Part shown: positions 4,998 to 6,436 of the stretch, in pieces | How positions within the stretch are numbered: the first letter of the stretch is position 1 | Layout of the letters: each line of letters begins with the position of its first letter | Source: CF-161 sp035638495 | GTDB taxonomy: Bacteria > Chloroflexota > Dormibacteria > Dormibacterales > Dormibacteraceae | NCBI GenBank assembly: GCA_035638495.1 | Contig: DASQZW010000054.1 | Span: forward strand, 1-6,436 | DNA: 6,436 nt | Direction: 5' to 3' | Translations under genes and position numbers: made by a program | The notes under the pieces: generated by a model | Told to the model about the DNA's origin: nothing | The model's database searches: none | Seen by the model: the letters and a program-made list of their open reading frames with translations, nothing else

Positions 4998-6436
4998 TCA
5001 GGCCAGCTCGGCCGCCTCGATGAGCCCCAGCGCGATGGCTCGCTCGACCGCCTGGCTGCGCGACGAGACCTCGAGCTTGCGGTAGGTCGAGAGCGCCTGG
5101 CTCTTTACGGTGCACTGCGAGACGTGCAGCCGCTCGCCGATCTCGCGGTACGTGAGGTGCGTGGGCAGGAACCGGAGCACGCGCAGCTCGGCCCGCGAGA
5201 GTGGCGCGGCGGCGACGATGCCGGCGAGCGGAAACGCCTCGAGCCGCCGCCACGTGTCCTCGAGCCGCCGTCCCAGCTCGCCGCCGTCCGGCATCCTGGC
5301 CAGGACCCGCCGGCCGTCGCGGAGCAGCGCCCGCGACGCCGAGGCGTCGCCCACGAGCAGGCTGGCCCGAGCCAGCAGGATGCGGGCGTCGACCGCGAGC
5401 CAGGGAGCGACGTACGCCTGCGTCGCGAGCAGGCGCAGGCAGCGGCGAGCGTCGCGAGCGGCGTCGCCGGTCTGACCGAGCCGGGCGAGCACCAGTGCCG
5501 ACACGGCGCAGACCTCGATCTGGCAGGCCTCGTCCTGCAGGCCGTCGCGCTCGGCCGCCATCCGGGCGCGCGCGACCAGCTCCGCCGCCTCGTCCCAGTC
5601 GTCCGCCTCCACCGCGATGGCCGCCAGGTGGGCCAGGGCCCGCACGCGCGGGCAGGGAGCCGAGGCCGAGACGGCGTGCCGTTCGGCCGCGGTGAGGCAC
5701 GCGACGGCGCCCGCCAGGTCGCCGCCGAGGCGGAGGGCGACGCCGCCGAGGAGCCCGCAGACGGCCCGCCACGCCCGGGCGGTGTGGTCGCCCGCCTGCC
5801 CGAGGCCGGCGTCCTCCGCCATGCGGGTCAGCCCCTCCGCCGCGGCCACGGCGCGCAGCGTCGCGACCGCCGCCGCCACGGTGGCCGGGCCGGCGGGCAG
5901 CGGCCCCTCGCGGACGCCGCCCTCGGCGGTCGCGGCCCAACGGCGCGCCGCCGCCAGGTCGCCCCGATCCAGGTCGCACCACGCTGCCGCCAGCGCTAGC
6001 GCCGGCATCGCCGCGATCTCGCCCTCGTCGAAGTCCGCGAGCCACCGCGCGAGGGTCGGCAGCTGGCCGCGGCAGAGCAAAGGGAGCAGGCTGGCCCACA
6101 CCAGGTCTCCGGCGCGCTCGCCGTCGCCGGCGGCCCGGGCGTGCCCGATCGCCGCGTGGGGGTCGCCCTGGGCCTCGTGCCAGGCGCTCGCCCGCCGGTG
6201 CAGCTCGGCCTCGACCGCCGGCCCCTGCGCCCGCAGCTCGGCGCGGAGGGCCTGGCGCAGGAGCGGATGGCAGCGATACCAGCCGCGCACCCCGTCGAGC
6301 GGCTGCACGAGCTGGTCGAGCCCGGCGATCTCGCGCAGAGCCGCCGCTGAGCCGCTGCGCTCCAGGACGGCGTCGCACAGCGGCCCGGAGAGCCGGTCTA
6401 GGATCGACGTGCGGACCAGCAGCCTGGTGCGCTCGT
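4998..6436 (-). CDS. LuxR-family (MalT/LAL-like) transcriptional regulator, N-terminal part outside the window
   Basis: The frame is open to the right edge, giving 478 C-terminal residues with no start. The edge sequence, LLVRTSILDRLSGPLCDAVL then GWYRCHPLLRQALRAEL, is the typical junction between the ATPase/helical region and the repeat region in MalT-like regulators. The middle (about residues 70-390) is alanine- and arginine-rich helical repeats of TPR type, which bind inducers or partners in this group. The C-terminal 65 residues are a LuxR/GerE HTH: LSRAELRVLRFL, then YREIGERLHVSQCTVKSQ and YRKLEVSSRSQAVERA. Full-length relatives are usually about 850-950 residues, so some 400 residues with a Walker-type NTPase should lie upstream; no Walker motif is visible here. 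The target genes are unknown. It is convergent to the channel gene, so shared control of that pair is not indicated. Confidence 0.93.
   Translation of the reverse strand, partial: ERTRLLVRTSILDRLSGPLCDAVLERSGSAAALREIAGLDQLVQPLDGVRGWYRCHPLLRQALRAELRAQGPAVEAELHRRASAWHEAQGDPHAAIGHARAAGDGERAGDLVWASLLPLLCRGQLPTLARWLADFDEGEIAAMPALALAAAWCDLDRGDLAAARRWAATAEGGVREGPLPAGPATVAAAVATLRAVAAAEGLTRMAEDAGLGQAGDHTARAWRAVCGLLGGVALRLGGDLAGAVACLTAAERHAVSASAPCPRVRALAHLAAIAVEADDWDEAAELVARARMAAERDGLQDEACQIEVCAVSALVLARLGQTGDAARDARRCLRLLATQAYVAPWLAVDARILLARASLLVGDASASRALLRDGRRVLARMPDGGELGRRLEDTWRRLEAFPLAGIVAAAPLSRAELRVLRFLPTHLTYREIGERLHVSQCTVKSQALSTYRKLEVSSRSQAVERAIALGLIEAAELA

Noticed and set aside
4161..5999. Plus-strand open frame of 612 codons
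   Set aside because: It spans the end of the methyltransferase, the whole channel gene and the antisense of LuxR in a different frame, with compositionally biased translation.
3139..6378. Minus-strand open frame of 1079 codons
   Set aside because: It is antisense to the methyltransferase and channel genes and out of frame with the LuxR gene. Its Arg/Gly/Ala/Pro-rich product has no motif; long spurious frames are expected at this GC content.
1..6436. tRNA, rRNA, CRISPR, insertion sequence, phage or toxin-antitoxin genes
   Set aside because: No direct-repeat arrays, transposase motifs or tRNA-like cloverleaf stretches were seen, and almost all sequence is occupied by ordinary chromosomal genes.

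Overview
This is a very GC-rich window (about 70% by eye, third codon positions nearly all G or C), dense with genes. Several genes start with GTG, and some starts lack any Shine-Dalgarno sequence. Together with the gene families present (a mycobacterial-like type I methionine aminopeptidase, a WYL regulator, an Rv2258c-type methyltransferase and a MalT-like LuxR regulator), this suggests a soil actinobacterium in the broad sense, possibly Thermoleophilia/Solirubrobacterales. That placement is inferred from protein style only.

Layout, left to right: (1) 1-747, plus strand: methionine aminopeptidase with a complete catalytic set, its first residues probably outside the window. (2) 728-1711, minus strand: an unrecognised polytopic membrane protein whose 3' end overlaps the aminopeptidase 3' end by 20 bp. 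Upstream of it is a perfect 13-bp inverted repeat that contains a consensus -35 hexamer. (3) 1787-2152, minus strand: a small VOC/glyoxalase-fold protein. (4) A 63-bp divergent control region with a TGACA-N5-TGTCA palindrome. (5) 2216-3151, plus strand: a YafY-type HTH/WYL regulator. (6) 3148-4242, plus strand: a SAM-dependent methyltransferase joined to the regulator by an ATGA stop/start overlap. (7) 4330-4989, plus strand: a potassium-channel-like protein with a TVGYGD filter and no cytoplasmic gating domain. (8) 4998-6436, minus strand: the C-terminal half of a large LuxR-family (MalT/LAL-like) regulator that runs off the right edge.

The only group that looks like a functional unit is VOC gene / divergent WYL regulator / methyltransferase. 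The regulator probably binds the palindrome between itself and the VOC gene, controlling both directions, and the methyltransferase is translationally coupled to it. Both enzymes are of types that often act on small organic molecules, but nothing here identifies the substrate. The membrane protein may join the group, because its promoter-region palindrome carries similar TGTCA/TGACA elements. The aminopeptidase, channel and LuxR genes look like independent neighbours. I see no RNA genes, mobile elements, CRISPR arrays or phage genes, and no clear evidence of a new defence or mobile system. The least explained items are the histidine-rich membrane protein and its palindrome.
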